From CADEFX01 sp963806735 (lineage in GTDB: Bacteria > Pseudomonadota > Alphaproteobacteria > Rhizobiales > Hyphomicrobiaceae): a stretch of DNA of 64,000 nt. The stretch covers positions 1-64,000 of the forward strand of contig CAWEBE010000025.1 of NCBI GenBank assembly GCA_963806735.1, read 5' to 3'. Both the position numbers and the translations under genes were made by a program. Positions 1-8,666 of this stretch are shown piece by piece. Position 1 is the first letter of the stretch, and each line of letters opens with the position of its first letter. The notes under the pieces are model-generated. The model worked only from the letters and a program-made list of their open reading frames with translations, did not search any database and was not told the DNA's origin.

Positions 1-1
1 C

Positions 2-112
2 GCCCTGCGCGAGTTCATCGAGCATGCGCAGAAGAAAGGCAAGGCGTGGTTCTGCCGGCGGATTGACATTGCGCACTGGTGGAATGCCCATCACCACGAG
101 TTCAAGTCGTAA
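2..112 (+). CDS. C-terminal end of a PuuE-like polysaccharide deacetylase (partial)
   Basis: The window opens inside this gene. The last 36 residues are readable and end at the TAA at 110-112. The stretch FCRRIDIAHWW matches the conserved tail of the PuuE/allantoinase-like branch of the polysaccharide deacetylase (NodB-homology) family, whose members usually end in an RIDIAxHW-type motif. The catalytic NodB domain lies outside the window, so activity cannot be judged. In relatives this branch acts in ureide and purine breakdown. A broken amidase follows 46 bases downstream on the same strand, and amidases of that class often accompany such genes. Confidence 0.6.
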   Translation, partial: ALREFIEHAQKKGKAWFCRRIDIAHWWNAHHHEFKS

Positions 113-158
113 CATCGTTGCGAGTGGATAGAGCGTCCGTGCAGCGGTGAGGTGAAGT

Positions 159-1502
159 ATGACGCAGGGCCACTCTGCCCTACTGGCCACATCTGAGGCG
201 CTCGAGCGGATTGAGCGCCTCAACCCGCACTACTGCGCATTGGCTACCGTCACTGCAGACGATGCGCTTCGGACCGCGCAGCAAGCCGATACGGCGAGCG
301 TGGAGGGGCGCTGGCTCGGCATTCTGCACGGCATGACGCTTGCCGTGAAGGACAACATCGACACCGCTGGAATACGTACGGCCTGCGGCTCGCGATTGTT
401 TGCCAATCACGTACCGAACAGCGATGCTCCGGTTGTGGCACGGCTGCGTCAAGCTGGTGCGGTGATCCTCGGCAAGGCCGTGATGATGGAGCTTGCCTTC
501 GGCGTACGCTCGCTCGACGCTGTCGCGGGGCAATGCCGCAATCCATGGAATTCGGCACACGTACCCGGCGGCTCAAGCGGTGGATCGGTGTGGCCGTCGG
601 CCTTGACATGTGCACCGCAGCACTTGGCACTGACACCGGCGGGTCCGTTCGTGTGCCGTCCGCATTCTGCGGTGTCGCTGGTCTTCGGCCGACGTTCGGT
701 TACGTTCCCGACTGTGGGTGCATAACGTCAGCGTTACGTTCGACACGATCGGCCCGATCGCGCGCCACGTAAGCGACTTAGCCCGGGTACTCGTCGCGAT
801 CGCAGGGTTCGATTCAGAAGACCCGCTTTCGGCGACCGGCCCAAATGCAACTAACCTGCTACGACTGGTTCCGGATGTCAGAGGTCTCCGCGTCGGCCTA
901 CCGCGCAATTTTTATTTCACCGACGTTGATTGCGAAATTGATCGCGCAGTTCGTGAGGTGGGCAAAGGTCTGGCCCGAGCAGGTGCTGAAGTCGTCGAGG
1001 TCACTGTTGAGCATGCCGAAGATGCGCATCAAGCAGCGATGACCATTATTTATGCCGACGCCTGTGCCCTGCATGCGAAAGCATTGGACGAACGCCGTTC
1101 CGATATCTCACCCGCGTTATACGAGCGCATGACCAAGGCAGAGACCGCACGGCCGTGCAATACGCGGAAGCGGAGCGCTTCCGCGAGATGTGGCGGCATT
1201 CGCTGCGCCGCCTGTTCGAGCGCATCGACATCCTTCTTACCCCGGCTACGCCATACACAGCAGGTCCGATAGATGACGGGACCACCCTGCACGAGGCGAC
1301 GCGTCATGCCACGCGCTTCGCCTACGGCGGTGGCTTGGCTGGCATTCCAGGGTTGGCCTTACCGTGCGGCTTTTCAGCCGAGGGTATGCCTATCGGCGCG
1401 CAGCTCGAAGCGGCTTGGTGGCGCGAAGACGTGCTCATCCGTGCGGGTTTGAGCTGGCAGCACATGACCGACTGGCATCTTCGCCGGCCACAGGTCGGAT
1501 GA
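159..1502 (+). pseudogene. Amidase-signature enzyme (GatA/AtzF-like), broken by three frameshifts
   Basis: Read across three frames, the segment encodes one amidase-signature hydrolase of about 448 residues, the usual family length. The first part (159 to about 590) has the catalytic lysine in AVKDN and the cis-serine loop PGGSSGGS. The second (about 590-717) has the nucleophile region GTDTGGSVRVPSAFCG. The third (718 to about 1150) carries the helical middle. The last (about 1155-1502) contains LLTPATP and GIPGLALPCG. Each frame change is in the same direction and equals one missing base. All catalytic residues survive, so recent decay or assembly indels are both possible. The start at 159 has a GAGGTG-type ribosome site. 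The substrate is unknown. The deacetylase upstream suggests nitrogen-compound degradation. Confidence 0.75.
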
Positions 1503-1945
1503 AATGGAATTTCCACGCTACTGTTTGCGTCAGGCAATCACCCACCCATTTTGGGGGGCGATGACACCGATCTTGCGGAGGACACCGGACTTGTTTCAGC
1601 ACGCACGTCTAAGCAGCATGAGATCATAGAGAGTTATTTGTCGCTGCTGGCACGCAGACCCGACCTTGTCGGTGGGGAAGCTAAAGCCGCGCAAGAAGCG
1701 TATCTGGGAGCCGTTGGAAACCATTGTCTCGATGATCGCCTCCGGCAGCCACACGTCGGCTACATGTGGACTGCTCCGTAGCTCGGTCCCGTTCTCCGCA
1801 ATTTGTCTTTGGAACAGCTGGGCCGATAGTCGCGGTAGGAAGCGCTGGTGAACCAAGCCGCTCGAACCCAGTGCCCCGTACAGTGCCGTAGACAATTTGC
1901 AGCCGCTGCGATGTCTGTTCCGCCGTCTGCGCGGTAGCTCCGAGA
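1503..1945. other. Intergenic stretch with no supported gene
   Basis: About 440 bases between the broken amidase and the methyltransferase. Short open frames exist on both strands, the longest on the minus strand at 1596-1949, but none shows a family motif, signal peptide or good ribosome site. I see no hairpin terminator or repeat. Confidence 0.4.
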
Positions 1946-2629
1946 TCACTCGGCGGCGACTATGAAATAGTCTCGCGTGACCTTCTCGCCACTGACGCTC
2001 ACCGTCTGGTCGTTAAGAACGTCGATCCCAACAGCGCTAAATCCTGCTTTTTTGCAAAGCGTGGTGAGTTCCTCCACATTATAGAATCGGAAACCGTGTC
2101 GATAGTGCTCCCGATTCTTGGTGCTCCACGGCGCTATCGCACCCAGTACAAGGCGACCATCACCGCGAAGGACGTGTCGGATCTCGGTGAGATCAACGAC
2201 AGGGTTGTCCCAAAAATAGATGGTGTTGAGAGCCAGTGCCTTGTCGAACAATCCGCCCGAGAACGGAAGCGTAGAACTCGACGCATGGCGCAACGTCACC
2301 TGACCATTTTCGATCGGCACGGCGTTCCGCAAAGCAGCCTCAGCGACCATCGTCTCCGACACGTCGACGCCGGTATAGACAAGCCCGGGCGCGCCCGAGA
2401 TCAACCGACCGATCTCGTGTCCGTTGCCGAAGCCGATCTCAAGGATGCGTTCCCGCTCTTGGACTGCGAGCCTGGCGAGCACTGCAGTGTAGAGGGCGGC
2501 GTTCGATCTGTTGAGACCCGCCGTCACCGCGATGCCGACCGCGCCTTCGGGATTCGCGAGGTGTTTCGCGAGTGTGGCGGGATCAAGCTTTGCTAAATCC
2601 ACTGGCTCGGACATTCGGGATAGGCTCAT
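1946..2629 (-). CDS. Class I SAM-dependent methyltransferase
   Basis: This encodes a soluble methyltransferase of about 227 residues that would transfer a methyl group from S-adenosylmethionine to an unknown small molecule. The SAM-binding motif I is clear in ILEIGFGNGHEIG, followed by the acidic motif II in YTGVDVSETMV and by LPFSGGLFDKALALNTIYFW, typical of the Methyltransf_11/25 fold. The start is uncertain: ATG codons at 2629 and 2614 are both possible and neither has a strong ribosome site. The frame stays open further upstream, but that part looks unlike coding sequence. It stands alone, facing away from the next genes. Confidence 0.8.
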   Translation of the reverse strand: MSLSRMSEPVDLAKLDPATLAKHLANPEGAVGIAVTAGLNRSNAALYTAVLARLAVQERERILEIGFGNGHEIGRLISGAPGLVYTGVDVSETMVAEAALRNAVPIENGQVTLRHASSSTLPFSGGLFDKALALNTIYFWDNPVVDLTEIRHVLRGDGRLVLGAIAPWSTKNREHYRHGFRFYNVEELTTLCKKAGFSAVGIDVLNDQTVSVSGEKVTRDYFIVAAE

Positions 2630-2871
2630 GATGACGGCCCCGGACGGGTCAGGGCTGCCCACGATGCATGATTGGAAGGCGATACTCCAGCAAGCACGGA
2701 GCGCGGCGCAGCAATTCGCTAAACTGGGCCCTCGCGCCGGGCGGCCATCCAACTGCTGCATCGTGAGCTAACGGAACCAGATCCCGCATGCCGCGGTGAG
2801 GCGATTGCTCCGTTGCGACAGGCGCGCGAGAGCCCAGAGACCGGTTCGGGTCATTTTCTCCGTCGTGCTCG

Positions 2872-3189
2872 TTGGTTCAGCACGTCTGGTTTACCCCCAA
2901 AAACGGAAATGCGAGCGAGCTGGGCACGACGGAGAAAAGGTTACCTTCCATCACGGCTCATTCGTGGTACCCGGAGGAGTGTTGCTCTGGGCAGGACTGC
3001 GCTGCGGCAGACGCGGTCTATACCGATACAAGAGGCCGTCTGGTTGTCGTTGTTGGCCAACGTCGGGTTTTGGTCCCCCCGGGAACTGTGGCGCGGCTGT
3101 CTCCGGATAATCGCACACACATATGTCTCGTTGACGACCCTTATGGTGAAGCCCTCATTCGCTGTCTCTTCGCACCGGCTTTGATCTGA
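2872..3189 (+). CDS. Small conserved hypothetical protein, probably 5'-damaged
   Basis: The C-terminal 75 residues look like a small exported protein family common in rhizobial genomes. They begin with AHSWYPEECCSGQDCA and contain a conserved RTHICL segment and a final cysteine. In that family the AHxWYP motif normally follows directly after a signal peptide. Here the preceding 28 residues, read from a TTG at 2872, are not hydrophobic, so the signal sequence is missing or out of frame. The family function is unknown. The paired cysteines suggest an oxidising, periplasmic setting. The family assignment is from memory of the motif pattern, without a search. Confidence 0.5.
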   Translation: MVQHVWFTPKNGNASELGTTEKRLPSITAHSWYPEECCSGQDCAAADAVYTDTRGRLVVVVGQRRVLVPPGTVARLSPDNRTHICLVDDPYGEALIRCLFAPALI

Positions 3190-3313
3190 TGGACAGCCCG
3201 AAGCGCACCTTTGCAGGTGCATATCATTTGGAAATAAGTCCCACACTTCTGGAAGTCTGCTCCCGACATTGGATGGCGTGCGCTTCGAGCGACCGCAACA
3301 AGGCGCACCAAGC

Positions 3314-3628
3314 ATGAGTATTGAAAAGGCTTTGGAGGCCGAGGTGCAGCGGCTGACCACGAGCATGACGGACCGTCTGCGCAACCGCTTATCGAATTTC
3401 AAGGCGCGTATTGGGCGAGATTTCCAGTGCCCTCGCTGTTGGCTTTGCGACGAAGCGCGGTTTGCGCTCAGAGAGACCGCCGACGCGGTCAATGGCAGCG
3501 TCCTTCGCTGCGACCGGTGCGGCAGCGTCCGCCACAGCAGCCCGATGGCATCTGCAGCAGGGCGACCTATTGAGTCGGGTGCGCGCCCAAGGAGCGCGTC
3601 CTTGCGGCGCCGCCTCGGAGCTAGGTGA
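3314..3628 (+). CDS. Small zinc-ribbon hypothetical protein
   Basis: A predicted protein of about 104 residues starting at ATG 3314 (an upstream ATG in frame at 3269 gives a less coding-like leader). Residues 1-35 form a charged helix beginning MSIEKALEAEVQRL. Then come two Cys pairs, CPRCWLC and CDRCG, about 30 residues apart, which fit a CxxC...CxxC zinc ribbon. The tail after the second pair is arginine- and serine-rich and may be out of frame. Similar small ribbon proteins of unknown function occur in rhizobia. No neighbour suggests a role. Confidence 0.45.
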   Translation: MSIEKALEAEVQRLTTSMTDRLRNRLSNFKARIGRDFQCPRCWLCDEARFALRETADAVNGSVLRCDRCGSVRHSSPMASAAGRPIESGARPRSASLRRRLGAR

Positions 3629-3657
3629 CGCGCCGAGTAGATGTCAGTCAATGCCGA

Positions 3658-4015
3658 CTAAAGGGCTAGCGGTGCAAGCTCGTCGCGCGCCGCGTTAACG
3701 CGCTGCAAGGCTGCTTCTTTCATTTTTCGCGCGGCGGGCGCCGCGGCCGACCAGCGATCCGGATGCAGCTCGCGGGCAAGTCGCAGCCAGGCGGCGCGAA
3801 GCTGCGACTTCGTGAAACCGGGAGTAAGGCCAAATAGCTCGTGGGCGCTGCTCGACACCGCGCCCGGCCTTGAGGGCCGCTTCGAGTTGGTCGCCGTAGA
3901 ACTCCGACCAGCTGCGCCCACGCACACGCATTGCATCAGGGAGCACAAAAAGGCTGAAAAACAATGCCGCGCCGAAGGCGATCGCAAAAACGGACGGGGT
4001 TTCGAACGACGTCAC
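3658..4015 (-). CDS. Membrane-anchored J-domain (DnaJ-like) protein, one frameshift
   Basis: Two overlapping minus-strand frames form one gene. From 4015 the first encodes a hydrophobic helix (VFAIAFGAALFFSLFVLP) and a short linker ending EAALKAGRG. The second, ending at 3658, encodes a compact J domain: HELFGLTPGFTKSQLRAAW, the diagnostic HPD in ARELHPDRW, and a final helix. J domains stimulate the ATPase of DnaK-type chaperones, and here the domain would sit on the membrane. The gene is 358 bases, one more than a multiple of three, and the frames meet at about 3850-3880. A single extra base therefore explains the break. Whole length would be about 118 residues. Confidence 0.65.
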
Positions 4016-4508
4016 CCAGCCCGACGCCCTCGGCTGTCTAACCCGAGGCCAACTAACTCGCTGCGGTCGCTCCGCCTTTTATGAGCGGCAATGCCCCCGA
4101 TAGCAGATGGATTTGCTCCAGTGCGGAAGTAGTCGGCTTCGCGCGACGAGACTTACGGCAGCTGGTAATACCGGCGGCTGTTTTTTCGACAAGAGCTCGA
4201 ATTTTGAGAGCTAGGTTTGCGGCGCTTTGCTTTGAGCACCGGCACCTTCCCGGTGTCCTCGCTCTCGTCCTCGTATGCGCAACAGCAGCTCGTCGGCCGG
4301 CCGACTGGCGCCAGGTGGCCAACAACGTCCAGGACGATCTGGGCGCGCAGAAGTGGCGGCGGCGAGGTCGTGGTGCAGCCCTTTGGTGTCACGTTCCCGA
4401 TCCACACCGACCGGTTCCAGCACATCACTACGCGCTTTCAGGCAACGGGGATCGGTTGCGCCGCGATCAACAGCTTCATGTATAAGGATATCCGCGACCC
4501 GTGTTGGC
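4016..4508. other. Intergenic stretch with no supported gene
   Basis: About 490 bases between the J-domain gene and marR-like gene. Open frames occur on both strands (for example plus 4217-4534), but their translations show no recognisable domain, and three frames are open over the same bases, as expected by chance at high GC. No terminator or repeat seen. Confidence 0.35.
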
Positions 4509-4988
4509 TTAACGCTTCTTCGGAAGACGGTTAGCACTACTCGCCCCACCCTCGGCTCTGTCTGCGGCTTCGATCAGCTCGATCAGCGCCGCGCGGAACT
4601 GGTCGCGTCGCACGGTACGGACAGCCGAGAGAACGGCTTCCTCGCTCTGGCGGCTGGCAGGATCGGCGACGGTCAGGGCTTGCTTGCCTGAGGGGGTGAG
4701 GCGCACGGCGTAGGTGCGAGCGTCGTCTCGCGCCCGCCGCCGCTGAAGCCAACCGCGTTCGAGCATTCGGGGGATCATCTCGCCGATGGTGGAGCGGTCA
4801 ATGCCCGTTGCTTCGACGATTGCTGTGTGTGACAAGCCTTCCTTGGTGGTGATGGCCCGAAGTACAGCATATTGACGAGCGGTCAGACCTAGCCTGCTGC
4901 CGATGCTGCGCTCAAAGGCATTCTCAGCTATCTGACTGGCACGGTGTAGCAGGTCGAGCGTCGAGAGGTCGCTGAGGCGGGACGGCAT
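4509..4988 (-). CDS. MarR-family transcriptional regulator
   Basis: A 159-residue winged-helix regulator that would bind DNA as a dimer. The pattern is typical: LGLTARQYAVLRAI for the first helices, then LSHTAIVEATGIDRSTIGEMIPRMLERGWL for the recognition helix and its turn, and RDDARTYAVRLTPSGKQAL for the beta wing. A long C-terminal helix would complete the dimer interface, and the protein ends in a basic tail. Length matches the family (140-170). The ATG at 4988 is preceded by AGGAA. The target is not evident: the gene is co-oriented with the L,D-transpeptidase gene about 210 bases upstream and stands alone. Confidence 0.9.
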   Translation of the reverse strand: MPSRLSDLSTLDLLHRASQIAENAFERSIGSRLGLTARQYAVLRAITTKEGLSHTAIVEATGIDRSTIGEMIPRMLERGWLQRRRARDDARTYAVRLTPSGKQALTVADPASRQSEEAVLSAVRTVRRDQFRAALIELIEAADRAEGGASSANRLPKKR

Positions 4989-5198
4989 AACGTCTCGGTT
5001 CCTGAAGTAACTGCATGACCGCTACATGCACGACGGGCGTGAACCGGGGATGAACGCTTGCACCGTGTTTGGATTGTTGCGGAACGGTGCATGGCATGAC
5101 GCGTTCGACCCTCGGCAGCCAGCACCAGCTCGCCATCCATCGTGGCCAGCTTCGGAGACAAGAGAACTGGGGCGCTGAGGCCATGCGAAAGCGCGCGC

Positions 5199-6740
5199 TC
5201 AGCGGGTGAGCACGATGAAGTCGGTATAGGTTCCCGTTTCGTTGCTGATGCCCTCATCGGAGACGATGAGCGACGCCCCTACCCACAGCCTCTCCGCGAT
5301 GAACCTTCGTGCCTCTTCGGGCAGCTCGAAACGGTCGAGCGCGCTTGCCGCGGTCTCGGGCGAAACCTCCGAACCCTCGGAACGGGCCGCAACCGGCTGG
5401 CCGTGCACGAGCGCCTTTGCGCCTGTCCGCGGCCGCGCCTGCGTCGAGGGCGCAAGGGAGGCGGAAAGCCAACGCAGGCTCGCGTCGCTTCCTTCTGAAG
5501 CCATGGCGAGATAGACGTGGGTCCCCACGGGTTTTTCCGCGTCTCTGAAAGACACGGGCGCCTCGTAAATCGGCACCCAGGACTGGCGGATATAGACCCG
5601 CCCCGCCTTCTTACTGACGAAGATCGAAATCGGCTCGGTGCCTCGCTCAGCGGCCTTGAGGCCGGCGGCCGCCTCGCGGCTGGCTTGCTCGGCCTCCGAT
5701 GCCGACTTCGCCGCCGCGATGGCCGCGGCCGTCTCCGCGGTCTCAAGTGCGCGTGCGTCCTCACTCGCCTTTTCGGCTTCGGCTACCTTCAGGTCCGCCG
5801 TCGCAAGCGTATGTTCCGCTTCCGCGGCCAACTGCGGCGGTGTGCGTTCGACGACCTTTGCCGCGGCGCTGCGCTGTGCCCGAGCTATGGCGAGGGCCGA
5901 CTCGGATGCGCGCAAAGCGGCACCGGCGGACTCGGCTGCAGCCAGCTTCAGAGCGGACATCGCAACGGCCTGCTTTGCGACCTTGGCCTTCGCCGCCGCG
6001 TCGGCGACGGCAAGGTCTCGGATCAACTTGGCGCGCTCCAGCGGATTGAGCAGCCTGGCTGGAGCCGATCCGGCATTGGGCGACGCGGCTGCGACCTTTA
6101 CCGGTTGCGCGGAGGGATTTCCTGCGCTGATAACCGCGCCCCTCGCGTTCCCGGCTGCGGTGTCTGCTTCCTCAGGCACCGGTAGCAGTTTTGGAACAGG
6201 CAATTCCAATCGCTCGATCGGCAGCACTGCGGCATCATTGGGCACCACGATAATGCGCGCGCCGATCTTGGTCATATGCCAAAGCTTGACCGCAAATTGG
6301 TGCGGCAGGCGGATGCAGCCGTGCGAGTCCGGGTAGCCGGGAACGGGACCCGCGTGCAGCGTCACACCCGACCAGGTGAGGCGCTGCATATAGGGCATCG
6401 GTGCGTTCCAATAGATGTTGGATCGGTGGAATTTGCGCTTCTGCACGACTGAGAACACGCCGGCGGGCGTACGGTAGCCAGGCTTTCCGGTCGAGACAGG
6501 GCTTTGGGCAATCAGGCCCGTGCCGCCATAGACCCAGATCCGTTGTTTGGCGAGCGACACAACGGCGAGCACGGGTCCAGGGTCGGTCGGCTTTTTCTTC
6601 GCGTCCGTGGCGGTATCGTTCAGCCCACGGGCCACCGCCGGATGCGAGGTTCCCAATGGCGCGAGCGGGATGGTGGCCGCAAAGAGGAAGATGACAAATC
6701 GAGCTCGGTGCGGTCGGCAATGACGCATCGTGGGTGTCAC
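5199..6740 (-). CDS. Exported L,D-transpeptidase with Ala-rich coiled coil and a second, degenerate YkuD-like domain
   Basis: A 513-residue exported protein. Residues about 12-38 form a signal peptide ending near AVARG. Residues about 55-170 are a YkuD catalytic domain with the diagnostic SHGCIRLP, nucleophile Cys142, and HAGPVPGYPD upstream. Such enzymes make 3-3 cross-links in peptidoglycan or attach proteins to it. Residues about 225-365 are a very alanine-rich, charged, likely coiled-coil segment. The C-terminal 150 residues resemble the start of another YkuD fold (SIFVSKKAGRVYIRQSW, then KPVGTHVYLAM) but have no HGC motif, so that copy is probably non-catalytic. The architecture is far longer than a minimal enzyme. 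ATG codons at 6740 and 6728 are both possible. Confidence 0.88.
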   Translation of the reverse strand: MTPTMRHCRPHRARFVIFLFAATIPLAPLGTSHPAVARGLNDTATDAKKKPTDPGPVLAVVSLAKQRIWVYGGTGLIAQSPVSTGKPGYRTPAGVFSVVQKRKFHRSNIYWNAPMPYMQRLTWSGVTLHAGPVPGYPDSHGCIRLPHQFAVKLWHMTKIGARIIVVPNDAAVLPIERLELPVPKLLPVPEEADTAAGNARGAVISAGNPSAQPVKVAAASPNAGSAPARLLNPLERAKLIRDLAVADAAAKAKVAKQAVAMSALKLAAAESAGAALRASESALAIARAQRSAAAKVVERTPPQLAAEAEHTLATADLKVAEAEKASEDARALETAETAAAIAAAKSASEAEQASREAAAGLKAAERGTEPISIFVSKKAGRVYIRQSWVPIYEAPVSFRDAEKPVGTHVYLAMASEGSDASLRWLSASLAPSTQARPRTGAKALVHGQPVAARSEGSEVSPETAASALDRFELPEEARRFIAERLWVGASLIVSDEGISNETGTYTDFIVLTR

Positions 6741-7108
6741 ACAACGAAATCGTGGTGCGGAAGCGTTAGCGCATGTCGCTCAGCTCTTGATCGTTATGAT
6801 GAGACACATGACTGCGCGTTTTGCGCAATCATTGCTTTGCAGAAGGGTGAAGAGTTCCTGGCGAATTCGCCGACAAATGTATGGATTCGGATCAGTCACT
6901 CGGGTGCAGCAGCCGGAGGCGACAGGGAAAGCCGCGCCTACGACGTTGTGAAGGCGCGGCCGCCGTGACTGAGCGTGCATATGCAAGCAGGCGTCGTGCG
7001 GGATGCTCGGCGACACCGCGCGGACTACCGCGGCAAGATGAGGTTGCGCCCTGCACCGTTGGGGGAGTGTTGCCGCGCCCAGACCCTGAAGCAATGCAGC
7101 CACCACAG
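6741..7108. other. Intergenic stretch with no supported gene
   Basis: About 370 bases between the start of the L,D-transpeptidase gene and the end of the small membrane protein gene. It must hold the transpeptidase promoter just to the right of 6740. I see no hairpin, repeat or convincing reading frame. Confidence 0.4.
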
Positions 7109-7465
7109 TTAGAGTTGGGCTGCGAGCACTAGGCCAAACACCATCAGTACTGAGAGCAGGGTGGACAGATTGATATCGCCAAACTCTTTGCCGCTGATCT
7201 TGACCACCTGAAGATCCGCGGACGGTGCCTGCAACCCATCGCGAGCGCGCAGCCAATTCCAGAAGAAGCCGGCGAAGGAGCGCGTGCGCCGCCATATCTC
7301 CGCTGGCGCGCGCTGCCACCCGTACTTCAGATAGTAGATCACGACGATCAGAAGCGCGATCTGAAGCAGGGTTGAGACCCAACCGCTGATCAAAAACCAG
7401 ATGAGCGCCCATAGAAGGCCAAGGCTCGTTACGATTGACCACCAGAGCCAAGCCAGTACGTCCAT
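7109..7465 (-). CDS. Small integral membrane protein of unknown function
   Basis: A 118-residue protein with two strongly hydrophobic N-terminal segments (WLWWSIVTSLGLLWALIWFL and VSTLLQIALLIVVIYYL). A basic stretch with several tryptophans follows (WQRAPAEIWRRTRSFAGFFW), then a short soluble region and a last membrane segment (LSTLLSVLMVFGLVLAA). The topology suggests three helices with the basic loop in the cytoplasm. ATG 7465 is preceded by GGGGGTGG. I do not recognise the family. The decayed NTVSALVRKR gene lies immediately upstream. Confidence 0.7.
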   Translation of the reverse strand: MDVLAWLWWSIVTSLGLLWALIWFLISGWVSTLLQIALLIVVIYYLKYGWQRAPAEIWRRTRSFAGFFWNWLRARDGLQAPSADLQVVKISGKEFGDINLSTLLSVLMVFGLVLAAQL

Positions 7466-7499
7466 CGAGCCACCCCCAGGTTTGTAGTCAGCTCTCGCA

Positions 7500-7650
7500 C
7501 ACGCGGCTGCTGATGAGACAACGAAGATAGGCGTGCGTCAGGGCGATCCGCGGCTTGGCGAAGTTCTTCTTGCAGGTGCTCAATCCAGCCTGCGATCTGT
7601 GAGCGCTTGCGAACCAAAGCGCTAACCGTGTTGGAACATGGTCCATTGGG
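7500..7650 (-). pseudogene. Remnant of a small NTVSALVRKR-type protein
   Basis: On the minus strand the codons from about 7632 downwards read NTVSALVRKRSQIAG then WIEHLQEELRQ. This matches the start of a small helical protein family common in rhizobia and often found next to mobile DNA. In intact members the next residues are LxxDLDxxDATxRLFDP. Here that part appears only in another frame, as IALTHAYLRCLI, so a frameshift near 7560 has broken it. There is no good start codon close upstream. The assignment rests on motif recall. Confidence 0.45.
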
Positions 7651-7652
7651 AG

Positions 7653-8046
7653 TTGTTGACTCCTCACTCACCGTGCCCGTTGCCCCCGTATAGGGACGGT
7701 CAGCAGGGGGGTTCGGCGACCTTCCCCCGTCGCCCGCCCCGACAAAACTCACCCCCGACTGAGCAAGCACGGGGGTGCTTTTTTGATCCGGCCAATACGC
7801 TGGCGCGGATCACCTAACTGGTCGTCTGCGTTTACCGGTGGGGAGTGGTGGCCCAGGGGTTGTTAGTCCCCGCGTCGCACACGTGCGCTGCTACTCCCTC
7901 AAACTCTACCTGCGGCGCACATCGGCGAGAATCCTTCGGCGCAAGACGCGAGAGCTTTGTTGCCTTCGAGCGCGGAACCAATGGAACCGGAACTTCACCA
8001 GCCGTGGACGGGTTTAGTGGTTGAGGGCTTTTGAAGGAGGACCGCC
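7653..8046. other. Intergenic stretch; plus-strand terminator-like hairpin inside
   Basis: No supported protein gene. It holds an intrinsic-terminator-like structure at 7750-7784 on the plus strand (listed separately) and, near 8030-8040, the strong AAGGAGG ribosome site of the next gene. Confidence 0.4.
7750..7784 (+). terminator. Intrinsic terminator-like hairpin without an assigned gene
   Basis: CACCCCCG at 7750-7757 pairs perfectly with CGGGGGTG at 7770-7777, with a 12-base loop, followed by GC and six T residues (7779-7784). This is the classic form of a rho-independent terminator on the plus strand, but no plus-strand protein gene ends nearby. Confidence 0.55.
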
Positions 8047-8289
8047 ATGGATGACTATGATCGTCCGCCGCGCAATCCCGCACGCGAAGACCTTCGAAAC
8101 AGAGCGTGGCGTGAAGGCTTGCAGGATCGCGCCAGTGTCATCGGCCCGATGATTGCCCTTGGCGTTGCTCTGATGCTTGGCTTGATCATGATTGCCAACA
8201 TGGGGGATGCGCCCAACACGCAGGTGGGCGAGAACGTCGGACGCCCGGCCGTCACTACGCAGCCGCCCGTAACGTCACCACCGCAGTAA
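8047..8289 (+). CDS. Small single-span membrane protein
   Basis: An 80-residue protein. Residues 1-30 are charged and hydrophilic (MDDYDRPPRNPARED...). One transmembrane helix follows (VIGPMIALGVALMLGLIMIA), then a proline- and threonine-rich tail, probably periplasmic. The ATG at 8047 follows a near-perfect AAGGAGG ribosome site, so it is well translated. A terminator hairpin begins 8 bases after the stop. The function is unknown. The 53-residue protein that follows has a similar plan (charged head, one helix). Confidence 0.75.
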   Translation: MDDYDRPPRNPAREDLRNRAWREGLQDRASVIGPMIALGVALMLGLIMIANMGDAPNTQVGENVGRPAVTTQPPVTSPPQ

Positions 8290-8296
8290 GCCCTCG

Positions 8297-8316
8297 AACC
8301 CCGCTTCGGCGGGGTT
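8297..8316 (+). terminator. Terminator-like hairpin after the 80-residue membrane protein gene
   Basis: AACCCCGC and GCGGGGTT pair perfectly around a TTCG tetraloop, followed by a weak T-rich run (TCTCTTGT). The stem and UUCG loop are very stable; the poor T tail means it may be a processing or attenuation hairpin, since another small gene starts 19 bases on. Confidence 0.6.
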
Positions 8317-8334
8317 CTCTTGTGAGTAACGATC

Positions 8335-8496
8335 ATGGCAAGCGTCGATCAGAGTGATGATCTCAAGAACCGGCCGCATCGCATCGTCAAAGCGGGCACG
8401 CCAGACACCGATGCGTGGCGTATCCTTGGCGGCATCATTTGCCTGTGCTTGCTTGTCGTCGCACTTGCGTGGTGGGTAGGAAGTCTCAACAGATAG
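8335..8496 (+). CDS. 53-residue single-span membrane miniprotein
   Basis: An ATG at 8335 opens a 53-codon frame ending in TAG at 8494-8496. The head is charged (MASVDQSDDLKNRPHRIV), and one strongly hydrophobic helix follows (ILGGIICLCLLVVALAWWVG), ending SLNR. Codon use resembles neighbouring genes. The ribosome site is weak, so translation may depend on the upstream gene or on melting of the hairpin between them. The function is unknown. The gene is short enough to be missed by usual length cut-offs. Confidence 0.6.
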   Translation: MASVDQSDDLKNRPHRIVKAGTPDTDAWRILGGIICLCLLVVALAWWVGSLNR

Positions 8497-8666
8497 GCGG
8501 TCGATACGGCGTTACAAAACCGTCTCACCTGCCATTCTCACTGTATGAATGGCGCTGAGGCTTTGCCACATTCGCAGAAGAGATCAACGAAAGAACCACA
8601 TCGCTCAGGCCCCTTTCTCCGCACAACGATCAACAAGCGGGCCGCGGACTACAACACGACGCTCTT

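Noticed and set aside
4217..4534. 105-codon plus-strand frame before the MarR gene
   Set aside because: No recognisable features, and it overlaps the end of the certain MarR gene. Three frames are open over the same bases.
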